A stretch of 64,000 bases of DNA from Xylogone sp. PMI_703 (Eukaryota > Ascomycota > Leotiomycetes). The notes beneath the pieces are model-generated. The model worked only from the letters and a program-made list of their open reading frames with translations. It did not search any database and was not told where the DNA came from. Each line of letters begins with the position of its first letter. Positions within the stretch are counted from its first letter, which is position 1. The stretch spans positions 5,456,001 through 5,520,000 of the forward strand of contig JAJTUQ010000005.1 of assembly GCA_021399445.1 (NCBI GenBank), written 5' to 3'. Below are positions 1-11,950 of the stretch, piece by piece. The position numbers and the translations under genes are program-made.

Positions 1-594
1 AGCAGTAAGTAAGGAAAGCGATGCGAGGTGAAAAGTTTAGATTATTTTGTTGGCTATTTTGTCCTGTTAATTTGCACGCCAGGTGAGCTATTATAAGCTC
101 CTGGCATGGCTTGAGAAGTTACTGTAGGCATTGCATTTGTACTAGATTTGTTATCTAGAAGACGGCGTATGTAGAATTGGTATCCTATAAATAGACTTTG
201 TTGTCGTTAGTAAAGATAAAGGAAGCAGCCCTTGATCAACTTTCGGTATTCAACTGTGAGGTGCAAGATCTCTATCGATTCCCAAAAAGGCATATCTTCG
301 CGTTGGTATCATCCTCTAGCTTATTTAAAGATACTTACTTCTACATATAGAAAATATTAAAAAGTAAAGATTAACTTAATATTTATTTATAATTTTCACT
401 CTACTAAATAAAAAGAATAACTAAAATATATAAACTAACACCACACAAAATAATCTCATAGAAACTGGCCCTAATAGTCTAAACATCGGTGGTGATAAAC
501 CATCTCTTAACACTGTGGTATGATGCAGAAAATGCTTTCATACCATTGAGCAGGCGTACCAAATATTTGATAAACCTCTCAAAACATAGCCAAC
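1..594. other. Left-edge non-coding stretch
   Basis: I see no supported gene here. Positions 340-470 are markedly AT-rich. It lies downstream (3') of the minus-strand GH12 gene, so it probably holds that gene's 3' UTR and terminator, but no clear polyadenylation signal stands out. Confidence 0.5.
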
Positions 595-1387
595 TTACGT
601 GCTAAGAGACACTTTGTAAGACGTGACCGCCAGCTGAGCATTACTGCCCGTGAACGGCTCAGTTCCAGCCTGGATGCTGAGCAAGTATTGAGACGACGGC
701 ATACCCTGACTGCTTTCCAGATACTTGAAGAAATTGAGCAAATCACCCGAGAAATTACTGACGCTGCCGCTATTGGCGACAAAGCTATAGACTTTCATGT
801 TTCCGTTCAAGCCATAGAATAACCTCCATGTCTGCCCATCGATCGACGGTGTCGCAATAGGAGATCCAGTCGAGGAGATAGGTCCCGCGCCGCCGAGTGC
901 AGCGAGCCAGACCATGACTTCGTATTCGTTGCTTCCAGAAGATGATGATGAGGTGAACATGTCGTAGGCTACATCTGCATCGATGTTGCTTCCAGTGTAC
1001 TTCCAGCTCCAGGAACTTGGAATCGATGAGATCCTACTGAGTTGTGTAGCACTCATTTGGAGAGCAACATTGGCGAAGGACTTGACGCTGGATGAGCCGC
1101 CGGACCAGCTCCATTTGGTGTGCCAGGCGAGCGTACTGCCACTGAGGCTATCGACGCCACTGCACTGTGAGCCAGTGCCGGAGCTCATGCCCCAAAGGTC
1201 CTGATTGGTCGTCAATCGGTAGTTCTGTTTGGAAGGATTTATTTTGACATACTTGATAGACGATGTAACTCCCGGTCGTAATACTGTCCCATTGTCCGCA
1301 GATATCAGCACGTTCCTGGAGGGTACGGGTTGGTATTACAGCCGCAAGTGCGTTCAAGGAGAAAAGGAGGATGATTGAGAACTTCAT
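595..1387 (-). CDS. Secreted GH12 endoglucanase/xyloglucanase
   Basis: Family 12 retaining glycoside hydrolase, predicted to be secreted and to cut beta-1,4-glucan or xyloglucan in plant walls. Two exons (1387-1253 and 1200-595) flank a 52-bp GTATGT...CAG intron, giving about 246 aa, the usual GH12 length. The start is the ATG opening a clear signal peptide (MKFSIILLFSLNALA); longer upstream frame lacks such a signal. Seen in the protein: an ICGQWD N-terminal motif near residue 30, SQCSGVDSLSG after the splice, the nucleophile region NEYEVMVW (Glu about 139), and the acid/base region QAGTEPFTG (Glu about 226). Splicing joins YIVYQ to DLWG, as the family requires. The stop at 597-595 overlaps an ACGTAAGT string that resembles a donor site, but the protein is already full length. 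Cellulose versus xyloglucan preference cannot be read from sequence. Confidence 0.95.
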
Positions 1388-2695
1388 GGCTGCAAAGGGA
1401 GAATAACTGTGTGTGATTGAAGTAAAGATTGATGGATGTAGGTCATGATCAATGGATGAGACGAAGTTAAATGTGAAATTTACAAACAAGGGGAGGCCAG
1501 GTTAAGGAATTAGGCAAAAGAGTGCTGAAATTAATTGCTGTACAGCCAATTTTCAGCGAGTTCAAAGATCAATGGATGGGCAGTAATTCAATCTACGAGG
1601 AGCCGACGAGGATGGAGACGAAGTTGAGTGTAACGTCAGGAAACGTGTAGGGGAGTATGACAGCTCAAGAAATACGTAATGCAATCGAGGAGTAATTAAT
1701 CTCAGTAACTGGAGGACCAAATCCTAGATGATATAAATTGAAATTGCGGGGAGTCGATCATTGGATGAACCAGAATAAATAAAGTAAACAGAGAGGGGTT
1801 GTTAACAAGACCACACCTTTGATCATTATCATAAGACAATCACGCATAGCAGACGTCAGTTAATTCGAAATCGACTGGGGTTCCCCACAATATATCACTG
1901 GTTCTCCAACTTGTGGCTATCCAGGAACTGCTTTTCTCGTATAACATACAGCGGGAATAATGGAAGAATCTCAACTCCCGGAGCTCGGTACTTGCCCAAG
2001 GACGTTGCTCAGATGGGGCGGAGAGATATGTGGCGCGGAATTTGAGAAGAGATCAACGACGCATTGCATAGTATTATTGAAGATTCATTAATTCAAAACA
2101 TTATTATAAGCGGCCGAGTTAAAACTTAATGTTCGTTAACAACCCAAAGCCGGGGAATAGTCTGGGATGTTGAGCGGCATCGGGGTGGAGGTGGAGGCGG
2201 GGGCGGGGGAAAAGAAACGCAAGATCACTCATAGCAGTATAGCCATTATCAATTTCGGATGACCAGGAATCTAATATATTTGCAGGAACACACCATAAGA
2301 AGCTGGTAAATGTCCACACATTGTCTACCCAGATTTACTCCCTGGACTCAATGTGGGGAAGAGGATTAGCACTGGTACTTCCTACCTCCACCATACCGTA
2401 CTCGCCGAGATAGTCCAGGGGTTGAAGCTATTACTGCGTATCACTATATGTCAAGAGAAATTGAGCTGAGAACAACCCAGGTCATCCACATATTATCTTC
2501 TTTATTGGTAAATTAGCTGAGCTTACATATTGGTAACCACGCCGGTTTACCCAGCTACAGCACACACCCATATTACTCTTGCATGCTTTGGTGGAAGCTC
2601 GGGGAAGGCGTCTTAGAGGTTTGATTCCTTCGCCAGGTTCTCCGAGAGCCGAGTGAGAGACATCTTCTTTAGTCAGCTTGCATATTGTTGACAAT
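1388..2695. other. Intergenic region between GH12 and GH43
   Basis: About 1.3 kb between two divergently transcribed wall-degrading enzyme genes, so it should hold both promoters. Short open frames on the minus strand (2119-2319, 2482-2724) have no recognisable domain and no signal peptide. Nothing else can be supported. Confidence 0.4.
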
Positions 2696-4546
2696 ATGTA
2701 CCTATTCAGAATCATCCTAAGCACAATATGTGCACTACCAATTGCGGTATTATCGACCAGCCATAACTCTACCTATACAAATCCTATCTTCCAGGATGGC
2801 ATTCCGATCCAAGTTGCATTTTCGTAGCTAAAGAGCACAACTCCTTCTTCTGTGCGACATCATCTTTCCTGACTTTTCCAGGAATGCCAATCTACACCAG
2901 CAGAGACTTGATAAATTGGAAGCTGGCTAGCCACGTGTTTTCCAGAGCCTTCCATGTACCGCAGATTAGCAACACAACCGTTCAAAATGGCGGCCTTTGG
3001 GCAACGACAATTCGATACCACGACGGAAAATTCTACGCAATAGTATCCTACACCCCGGAATCACCATTCATTGTTACAGGATTCATCTTCACCACTACCA
3101 ACCCGTACGATGACAGTGCATGGAGCGATCCGCTAGTATTTCCATTGATTGATATTGATCCAAACTTATTCTGGGATGATGATGGGACGACATACATCCA
3201 ATTCTCTGGCATCCATCAGCAAACCACTGATCTGAAGACCGGTGACCTAGGCCCAGCATCCATTATATGGACCGGCTTCACTGAGTTCATCCCGGAAGGC
3301 CCACGCATGTACAAAAGACGGCTATTACTATCTTATGATAGCGGAGGGTGGAACGAAGCTAGGACACCACGAAGCCATCGCCCGCTCTAGGAATATCTGG
3401 GGTCCGTATGAAGACTATTCGGGGAACCCAATTCTCACAAATACAAACACGACCGAGTATTTCCAAACAGTTGGTCATGCAGACCTCTTTCAAGATGCGT
3501 CTGGAAACTGGTGGGGCAGTGCGCTCGCCACCAGGTCTGGTCCTGAATGGCAGAACTATCCTATGGGCCGAGAGACTGTGTTGTTTCCTGTGACATGGAA
3601 GACGGGCGACTGGCCTATCTTACAGCCCGTCCGCGGCACAATGAGCGGATGGCCTCTGCCACCACGAACAAGGACGGTTCGCGGGGGGGGACCATTTATT
3701 GAAGATCCAGATATTGTCGACTTCCATCCAGGATCAGCAATCCCGCCGCATTTCGTGTACTGGCGTTTCCCTCCAAAGGACGCGATTACAGTCTCCCCTC
3801 GTGGACACCCGAACACTCTCCAGCTGCGGCCGTCGAAATCAAATCTTACTTCCTCCGATCCCTTCACAAATATATCCGAACTGAGCTTGATCATGCGAGT
3901 GCAAACGGATACGCTGTTCAGCTTCAGCGTGGATGTCATATCCTTTAAGCCGAAATCACTAGAGGAAGAGGTTGGTGTAACGGCGTTTCTGACCCAAACA
4001 CAACATCTTGACTTGGGCGTTGTGCTCTTACCTGCAAACAGCCATAGCTCAAATGGCAAGAGGAAACTAGTTCCTCATCTCAGATTTCGCCCTACTTATG
4101 TTCCGGCTAGTAAAGGTAATTTTAATGGAACGGTGCAGACGGTTGTTAAATCGTTGCCCGAGAAGTGGTTAGATGAGCCTATTCGACTACATATCGATGC
4201 GATCAATGAGACGCATTATACCTTCTCAGCCGCGCCATCGAAGGAGCCCTGGATGAAGGAGCTCATTGGAGTGGCACCTGCAACGATTTTGAGCGGTGGT
4301 GACGGCCCGTTCTCAGGTAAGTCACGGCTGCTACTAGATAGTTATAGAAGCTATATACATCGTTGTAGATGTGTCAAAATTCCTACTGACAAGATAATAG
4401 GCACGCTCGTCGGGGTATATGCTACAAGTAATGGCGGTGCTGGGACGACACCATCATATGTAAGCAGATGGCGATATGAAGGGAGAGGCCAGGTTGTCAG
4501 CAATCATACATTGGTACCTTATAGTCCCTTCATAGAATCTCACTAA
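2696..4546 (+). pseudogene. Secreted GH43 beta-xylosidase-like gene, two frameshifts
   Basis: Glycoside hydrolase family 43, five-bladed beta-propeller with a C-terminal beta-sandwich domain; expected to release xylose or arabinose from hemicellulose. ATG at 2696 opens a signal peptide (MYLFRIILSTICALP). The frame is lost at the CC of 2791-2792, where one base is missing before the GWHSDPS motif holding the catalytic base. It returns to the original frame at the A-run 3313-3316, one base too long, just after EGPRMYK, which holds the general acid. The modulator Asp lies in DIDPNLFWDDDG. An 84-bp GTAAGT intron (4317-4400) is a multiple of three and would otherwise be read through. With both indels corrected the total is divisible by three and gives about 588 aa, normal for the family. 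Either a young pseudogene or two base-run sequencing errors; the rest is well conserved. Confidence 0.85.
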
Positions 4547-5037
4547 GGCGAAACCAAAAGTTTTCGAGTATTTTAATAAAATCTCCTGTCATAAGTTATA
4601 GAGTAAAGACCGGGATGAGAATTACATCTCTTATCACAGCTACAATTGACACCGATACCAATAACCTTTAAGAAAGCATATCAGTAGGCGGATAGAGGAA
4701 GTCTTCAAAATATTTCAGTTGAGAAGGCACATTTACAAAACACAGATTCAGTCACTCAAAGCACACATTCAGATATTATTCAGCTCTTGATTGGTATATT
4801 AGGGTCGTGGATGTAAAGCATACGCTAACGTTCAGGCATTTGCATACCACCCAGCGGTACAAACGAAATCCAATACCAAAGTCCAACTGGTGGAATTAGA
4901 AAATTATAACCTCCTCCCGCAACCAACACCTATTTTATCTGCCCGCATATTATTTCTATACTACACGAAGATCAATCCGTCCTGGTGACACAGCCAGGGA
5001 TATCATAAGTGGCACAGCTCGATTTGCTTCCATTCGC
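4547..5037. other. Convergent intergenic region
   Basis: About 490 bp between the 3' ends of the GH43 gene and the hydrophobic repeat protein gene. A TTTTAATAAAATCTCC stretch at about 4571 could serve as a polyadenylation signal for GH43. No gene seen. Confidence 0.35.
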
Positions 5038-5918
5038 TTAGAGAGCGACGGGAACGAGGGAAACGATGTTGCCAGAGAGGATACCGCCGACGAGGCCGAC
5101 GAGGACACCATCAACAGCACCAACGATGCCAGTGACGTTGATGATGCCACCGAGGACAACGAGGACACCACCAACAACGGTCTCAACGATGTGGAGGAGA
5201 GTGGCAATGACACCAGTGACAGAGATGAGCAGGCCGCTGAGGAGGGTCTTGATGCCGAGGACTCTGAGGACGTTGAGGACGGTGAAGACGAGCTCAGCGA
5301 TGATAGAGAAGAGGAGACCAGCAATCTGGGTAACCTCAGCGGTGGTGGCAGTGATGGTTCCCTTGAGTGGGCTGATGGCGCTGACAACGTTGTTAACGGC
5401 AATGCTGATAGCGGTGATCTCGTTGATGACGAGGTTGCCAACGACGGTAGTCTGGGAAGATTGGGAGCTGGAGGACAAGTTGGTGTACTTGACAACGGTG
5501 GAGTCTGGTTCTGTTAGTAGGGAAATACAACTCTTCAACTGGAGTAAGACATACTGATGATGGTGGTGTGGCTAATGATGGTGGTATGGAGAGTCTGGAG
5601 GTGGTACACGACCTGGGAGGCATCGGCGGCTCTCTTGAGGGGAGCAACTTCGCTCACGGCACCAGTAGCACCAACAGCGGTTCCGGCAACAGATCCGACG
5701 GCTGGAACGCTGCCAGCGAGGCCGGTGACAGGAGCGGCGGCGGACTCTGCCGTTCCAACGACGCCGGTGACGGGAGCAGCAGCGGACTCTGCCGTTCCAA
5801 CAACGGAGCCGACGTTGGGGATGACATTGAGGCTGTGGGAGACATCAACTGGGAGAGCTGGGGCAGCGAAGGAGCTGGCGAAGAGGCCGGTAATGGCGAG
5901 GAAAGAGAATCCCTTCAT
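5038..5918 (-). CDS. Secreted hydrophobic Val/Ala-rich repeat protein
   Basis: I do not recognise the family. Two exons (5918-5555 and 5504-5038) around a 50-bp GTATGT...CCAG intron give about 276 aa. The start is the ATG opening a clean signal peptide (MKGFSFLAITGLFASSFAA). Residues about 35-62 contain two copies of a 14-residue Val-Gly-Thr-Ala-Glu-Ser-Ala3-Pro unit. A Lys-Arg pair (APLKRAAD) about residue 100 is a plausible Kex2 cleavage site separating this proline/alanine-rich pro-region from the rest. After a Ser/Thr-rich linker the C-terminal 130 residues are almost wholly hydrophobic with repeated Val-Leu-Gly-Gly spacing, no charge clusters and no Cys. It could be a surface-active or wall-associated protein, but that is inference. 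Confidence 0.75.
5721..5804 (-). repeat. 42-bp tandem repeat, two copies
   Basis: Units 5721-5762 and 5763-5804 differ at only a few positions and keep the reading frame. They encode the duplicated 14-residue Gly-Thr-Ala-Glu-Ser-Ala-Ala-Ala-Pro-Val-Thr block of the secreted hydrophobic protein. Confidence 0.9.
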
Positions 5919-8900
5919 GTTTGCTGTTTGCGTAGTTTCTTGGAAAGAATGACTAGGAGTTGGTCCTATGAAAAATGAGTGACTGATGCTAGATGCGAGA
6001 GGAAGAGCTGAGAGCGCGAGTGATGATGAGATGAGGGAGGCATCTTCTTGGCCAGAGGAGGGCAATATATACCTCTCTTTCACTACTACGGTAGGTAACT
6101 ACCGTTACTAGCATTCATTGACTTGGCAGTTGGAGTCCCCCTGACGATCTTGCCTTTGAGCTGGGCCATCTGGTAAAGAATTGACGCGACGTCATGGGAA
6201 GATGAGATGATCCGTTACTACTTGCCTGGTCGGGCGGTGCGGTGCGCAGAGAAGGTCTCCCTGGGAGTGCTGATCTCAATAGGTGAAGAGGCAGGATCAG
6301 CTGGTAGGCTCCATGGGCGGATGGCCAGGCGTGGTGATGATGATCAGAGCAACCCACTTTTCTACCACCACAGCAACTCCAAGTCGTACGGCAAATGGCC
6401 GGAAACTACAGCAATCTAACGGCTGTCCGTCCCCAGCTGCGTCTGCAGTCCTGCACTTCTTGAGTAGTACCAATATCACAGATAACTAGCTATCTCGATT
6501 AATTACATAGCTGAGTATTTTTCTTTGTTGAATGGAACCAACGTTGAACCTGCCGTGTTGTGCTATTGCTCCTGAGCAAACAAATATCGTCTCCACAACT
6601 TACCAAGACAGGCACCAAGCCACGATGCCCCTGCCGACAATGCCGGCTGGGAGTGCAACCAGCGATCTGGCGGGCCGGCAGCAATGGGAAATGAGCGATG
6701 GTGTCAAAGGTTACATTGACGCCGTAAAGAGAGCCAGCACACCTAAGGTCGCCCGGTCGCAAGTCGTTCCCACTGGCTGTCTCCGAACCACTGCTGCATT
6801 TGCGGGGAGAAGTTCCCTGAAGCAGGTTGGCGGATCGCCGTTTGACAGGTTGTATTGGGGGAACCTTCAGGGGCCTGAGACACGCCTAGATCGGATCAGG
6901 GGCGTTTGACAGCAGCAGCACCGCTGATCGAGCCCCTGCAGGCTGGACTAGAAGCTTACTTTTTAAGGGTATGGGATTCTAAATTTCCCGGATACTTTCG
7001 CTACTGTACGGCCCCAGTATTAATTCCTACCAAACACCAATGGAGAGATACAGTACCATCCCCGGCTTGGAGGTGATTCGCTCCAGTCCCGCCGGCCAAA
7101 CTCTCTCATCACTGTCCATCAAACATGTTTATTTCTCCATCCTTGGAGGAAGAGGCTTGAGCGCAGTAGCTTTCTCTTCAGCGCACCCTGCTGGCAGCAA
7201 TCACATCATGCAGTTGACTAGTACTCTAATAAAGAAATGCAGGATCGAGTAGAATCAACGGCGCTTTCAATGTCCATCTGTATTACGGGGGCTTCTTAGC
7301 TCCTTGCTTCCTTTGCAACGGTGAAGAGAAAGAAAAACAAACTCCCTTTCCCCGTTGATCGCCGCGCCTCGCGAAGACGTGCCCCGTAAAACCGTTCTCA
7401 CGCATGCCCGTGCGCAATGGGCTGTGTCTCTCTTGGTAATTAGAGCAAATACGGTACGACCTTGAGGACATCTTCCTCGATGTTCTTCGAATAATCACCG
7501 CATCTTACAGTAAGCTATTATTTATTCTGCACAGTACAGTACAGTACAGTGCTTACTCTTGTACATCTGCACGATGTGGTAGTGGCCTTTAAAAAGCCCG
7601 AGTCGATCATGTCTTCTATGCTATTAGCTTACAGAACGGAAGAGTATCTCCGCCGCAGGGCTGGTTAGATTCTGTTGCCCCTCCCGTGCCGTACACGTAC
7701 GAGTACTACTGATATCAATATCCTAGAGTAACAAGTACCTTGTACCATCGATTCAATATTTCGTTCAGCCTCGAAAGTCCTGTGCCTCGTAGTAGAATCG
7801 GATTGCTTACAGGAACGCATCGCTGGACTATGTATGATCCGGCCTTGCCGGTACATGCAATACAGCTTCAAATAACAGAAGTGCTCTGATGAGCTGATGA
7901 AGCTTGTTCCACAGTCGCCTTGAGTTCTTCTCATTCTCAGCTGAAAGAGCCTTTCTATGTCCAGTACTGTACCTTCGCAAATTTCATTCGCTCTGGGATT
8001 TATCACTCTATTGACGATGAGTATGTACTGTATAATAGTAACAGTTTTAAATCATCCAAAACATGTAATGTCGTATTAGTAAATAAACAATACAAAATCA
8101 TTTTCAAGCAGTCTATTCTTATTTGGAGTATCGAATTGTGATAGAGAGCAAATATAATTTATTATGTGTTGAGCGATTTAAATATTATTCTATGTTGATA
8201 TTTTTTTGGTTGAAAATTAATTTGACTTTTGTAAATAAAAAAATGAACGAAGCAAAAACAAAAAATAACACACAACAAATTTATTGATTTTATCTAGATA
8301 AATGAAATTCTAACAAAGAGAGAAACATTTACTTTATTTCATATCTTTAGAGTCTGCAATGCTCATTCTACTCTAATGTTTCTCTAACTTTCAATCCTCG
8401 TGCAAGTTGCCTCCTCCTGCTCGAGGCTATCAAGCTCAACATCTGCATTGCTTCTCTACAGTACCAATGAAAAGGCATTTCCCAGCTCAATACTATTCAA
8501 CTACATAAAATCACATGAACACATCCATTGACTGAGTTTGATAACTCCAAAAGTGCAGTGCGTGCTTCAGGCTCGCGTAACATGGCGATGCGTTGGACTC
8601 CCGGCTGCATCAATACAACATTGTATCGACTATTGAATGGATAACAGGGGGTAAACGACACTATTTATTTTGCTACCTTCTCTGGTCCACTGCTTCCAAT
8701 ACAGTCAGTGCATCGTATAAGCAAGGTTCCATGTACGAAGCTTGTATTGGATGATCTTGATCATACATCCGAGGAGGCCACTCCATGCTACGTGGGAGAA
8801 AAGGATGAGTTTGACAGCGGCTTTTTCCGCTGAGACATTGTTGCCAACGGAGCAGGCGGTCTGAATGGGTTGTTCGAAGAGGAAGGCGGTATACTACCAA

Positions 8901-10972
8901 TGGTTGTAAAGAGGAACAGTACGCGGTTTGCCGACAAAGTACTTCCGTAGCAATAGTAAGGCTGACGACCAGCTGTTGGGTGTGGTGGCCAGTGAACTTT
9001 GTATTTGTGGAGCGGAGAATAAAACATTACAGCTGACATAGTAATCAGTAATTAGGCCATAGCAGGAGAATAATCCGAGTAATAACGTAGAGATAGTGAT
9101 ACCCGGTGCAGTTGATCCGCATAACGTCGAGATAACTTCTTAATTTACTGTCTTAATGCTGGAGATGAGGTGTTTCAAAGATCTCAACGAGATCGAGTTA
9201 GAGCAGCATCGAGCTCATAACCGTTTGCATGGGCCCTGGAAAGAATACCGGTACTGAGAAATTCGCATCCAGTCATTGCTCATTGGGCAGCGTTGGAGGC
9301 CTGGAGATCTACAGAGTAGCATAGAAAGAATAATAATAAGTGGGCCAGAAAACCGGGAAGATCAACAGAGCTCCCGAGGCCGCCCGTTCTTCCTGTTTGA
9401 AGGTTAAATTATGTTGCAGTGAGCCAACTATCTAAAAAGTGGTCGTAGACTGGTGGTGTCAAAGTGTGTGAGAATGTCGGAGCTTGGCGATGAGAAAGGG
9501 GGATGCCTGAGTTAAATTGCCTAGGAAAAGCGGGCTGCAGTGAGAATTACCTTGCTTGGTGGTTGATGAACTGCATTGAAAAAGGGCAAAAGCAAATGAT
9601 TCGAGCAAGAAGCGCCTGGACGCCATGTCTTCCATCAATACTTTGATTGAATCGTCGCTCGCTGTTGCAGGACAGCGATCTACATCACCGAGAGTGGTCG
9701 CGCGCGTTGAAGGTACTCCGAACGAGAGTTCCTGATATCGTTGCAAGGTGGGAACCTTGATTCAGGGAAGTAGAAGGTAACTTCTGCTATTTTGATTCAG
9801 TCCCGGATATTAGATACTGGTACCTGGAATATATGGAAGAGGCCTCTTTGCCATTATCCCGCTGAACGAATGCCGTTGCTGTAGCTCGGGTAGTTGAAAT
9901 AATCACGATTGAAGGTGTATCAGTTGTTTTGACGGCAGAGATTTCATACTGGACAAACCCATACGGACGTTTGTCTAGACCTACGGTATGATCTGGCTTC
10001 CTTTATTTACTGGGATGAACTGACTTCTATAGATCCTAATGGAGCTACATTCGCAGGTCTGCATTAGAACCACAACATTTGATACATATCCGAGAAACGC
10101 GGCAGAAGAACTTTTGATTATTACTAGTAACGGAATAGCCAGAGCGATGTTCTCGGACTCCTTGCGACATGAAGATAATACTGCTTTGAGAGAGTACTCT
10201 CGACACTGAAACCAGCTCCTGCTAATCTGATATTGGATGGCGGGTGAGGCAAGGCGGCGGTTATCAATCAACGACATCGTTGTTCCAATTTCACTCTAAG
10301 ATTTGTTATTTCCTCGGGTCTCGGCACGAAAGGTAGAAAACCCACCATTGAACGTACTGTGAAGTACAGAAAGTTTGTGTGTAGTTTAGCTGGGGCCACC
10401 CAGGAAGAGTATTTCGTCTTTGGTATATAAATGTAACGATTATAATTATGCACGTCTTCCCCAGGAGCTTCATTGGAGACTTCGGATTGGCCTTCTAATA
10501 CTGAGATATATACAATTGATGCTGACTATAACGTCTTCATTGAGAAAATTCGGTATCAACACTCTAAGAAGACTAGATACCTATTAAAGCATAATATTTG
10601 ACGTACTTTCTGGACACTGTCCCTAATTATATTGAGTCCCGATGAAATTTTAAAGCAAATCGTACATTGTCAAGAAAGGAATTGACTGACTTGGTTGAAG
10701 TTATATTAGACCATGGCAATATTCACAAGTACAATCATAAAAGAAGAAATTTGAACTACCCGGCTACACTGGAGTAGATATGGTATTTAGTTGCATAGGC
10801 ACAAAGGTATTTTCCTCAACAATCCTCGCAAGTCAGGAGACAAAACAAACTCAGTGCTCTTTAGTGTTCCTAATAGCACCGATGGATAGAGATTTTATAA
10901 TGTTTCAATTGCCTCTGGTCTTAACAAAACCAGTAGTGTTGAAAACCCACCCTCTTGATAATGCTTCATCAA
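5919..10972. other. 5-kb gene-poor region
   Basis: No open frame here has a signal peptide, recognisable domain or convincing splice partners. Frames of 95-125 codons at 6532-6909, 7665-8006, 9459-9746 and 9981-10277 have no family features I can name and I treat them as chance. Positions 8000-8390 are strongly AT-rich. Upstream sequences of the hydrophobic protein gene lie at the left end; the right end lies downstream of the M35-like peptidase gene. Confidence 0.4.
7531..7550. repeat. ACAGT microsatellite, four units
   Basis: Four perfect tandem copies of the pentamer ACAGT. A 7-bp inverted pair, AGTAAGC at 7509-7515 and GCTTACT at 7551-7557, brackets the repeat and could form a small hairpin. 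It lies in non-coding sequence and no role can be assigned. Confidence 0.8.
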
Positions 10973-11950
10973 CTAGAGCTCGTGGTTAGTAACTTGGTAT
11001 TGCAACGTGAGGGGAGAGTTACCCAAAGCAAGATATACATAGGTCTGTGCGTTGAGCGTTGTCTGGGTGTCTATCACCGCGGATGCCGTAGTTATTTCGT
11101 CCCACTTGTAGCCAATCGGGTCTCTGATGGTAGAGCTAACTCCAGTCTGGTATGTGCCCCAGTGCATGAGCTCGTGGACGATCGTTGTGGATCTGACTCT
11201 GAGGAGGTCTTCGATATGGTCATCTACGTCGAACAGAGCTGGATTTGAAAGTACCTGATCCAGCGTCTGGGACCAAATTCTCCTTGGCTCTCCCCTGGTA
11301 TCCACCGGGTCCCAGTAATCATCGCACAGAACAATTACATGTGCCAATACATATGCAGTAACAGTCCCCGTACATCGGTTGAGAGGGGTTGTTGAGCCAG
11401 GTTTAACGGGCATATTGATATTATCGAAGAAATTGTGTACGAATGGTGTTTGGGGCGACTGGGAATTGGTTGCAAGGCCAATCCCAACAGTGGAACGTTC
11501 TCCGCACTGAATCAACAACTTCCGACTCGGGTTGGTGTTGGCCGCAGCATCTCTAGCATCCCGGAGCGTGCTTTGCAGAAAACCTATTTAAAACAACAAA
11601 CACTTTAGGTTGGCTTGCTCAGAGAATGAACAAACCAGATTACGTTACATACCGAGACCTGCGGCTCTTTGAGATACAAAACTGGCCGAGTTACCGTCTC
11701 TTCCAAGCAACTGTTGCTGGAGTTGTAACTGAGTTGTCGTTAAGGTGAGAAAATCTGGCTGCAGGGATGCTCCCGCAGCAAGTATAAGAAGCTCCGCTTC
11801 AGCATTTATAACGAACCTAAGCAAGTTCGCCCTCGAGCCTGCTGTACTTACCTGGCCGCAGGTGGTTTGATCGATGTTCTTTGTCGTTATTATCAGGGCT
11901 TGCACAAGCCGTATTGCGGCGAAAGCCAAAACCAATGACAGAACTTTCAT
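10973..11950 (-). CDS. Secreted M35-like zinc metallopeptidase (copy 1)
   Basis: Predicted extracellular zinc endopeptidase of the deuterolysin / Lys-specific metalloendopeptidase-like group. Exon 1 (11950-11653) and exon 2 (11583-10973) are joined over a 69-bp GTATGT...ATAG intron to give about 302 aa. A signal peptide opens the protein (MKVLSLVLAFAAIRLVQA). The zinc motif HELMHW lies at about residues 236-241, and a GYKWDEI segment follows about 20 residues later where M35-like proteins place their third ligand region. The tail NAQTYVYLAL matches the NADTYxxFAL ending seen in the second copy at 48 kb. A donor-like AGGTAAGT inside exon 1 (11851-11850) does not disturb the frame and I did not use it. 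The substrate is unknown; such proteins often belong to plant- or insect-associated secretomes. Confidence 0.85.

Noticed and set aside
4317..4400. Reading the GH43 and SGNH introns (4317-4400, 52447-52500) as coding because they keep frame
   Set aside because: Both have canonical GTAAGT donors and AG acceptors and interrupt conserved motifs (GPFSGTLVGVY and FADINGDGRDE), so they are introns whose length happens to be a multiple of three.
6532..6909. 125-codon plus-strand open frame in the gene-poor region
   Set aside because: No domain, signal peptide or splice partner; composition looks random.
11845..11855. Strong donor-like AGGTAAGT inside exon 1 of the first M35-like gene
   Set aside because: The frame reads through cleanly and no acceptor at a sensible distance gives a better protein.
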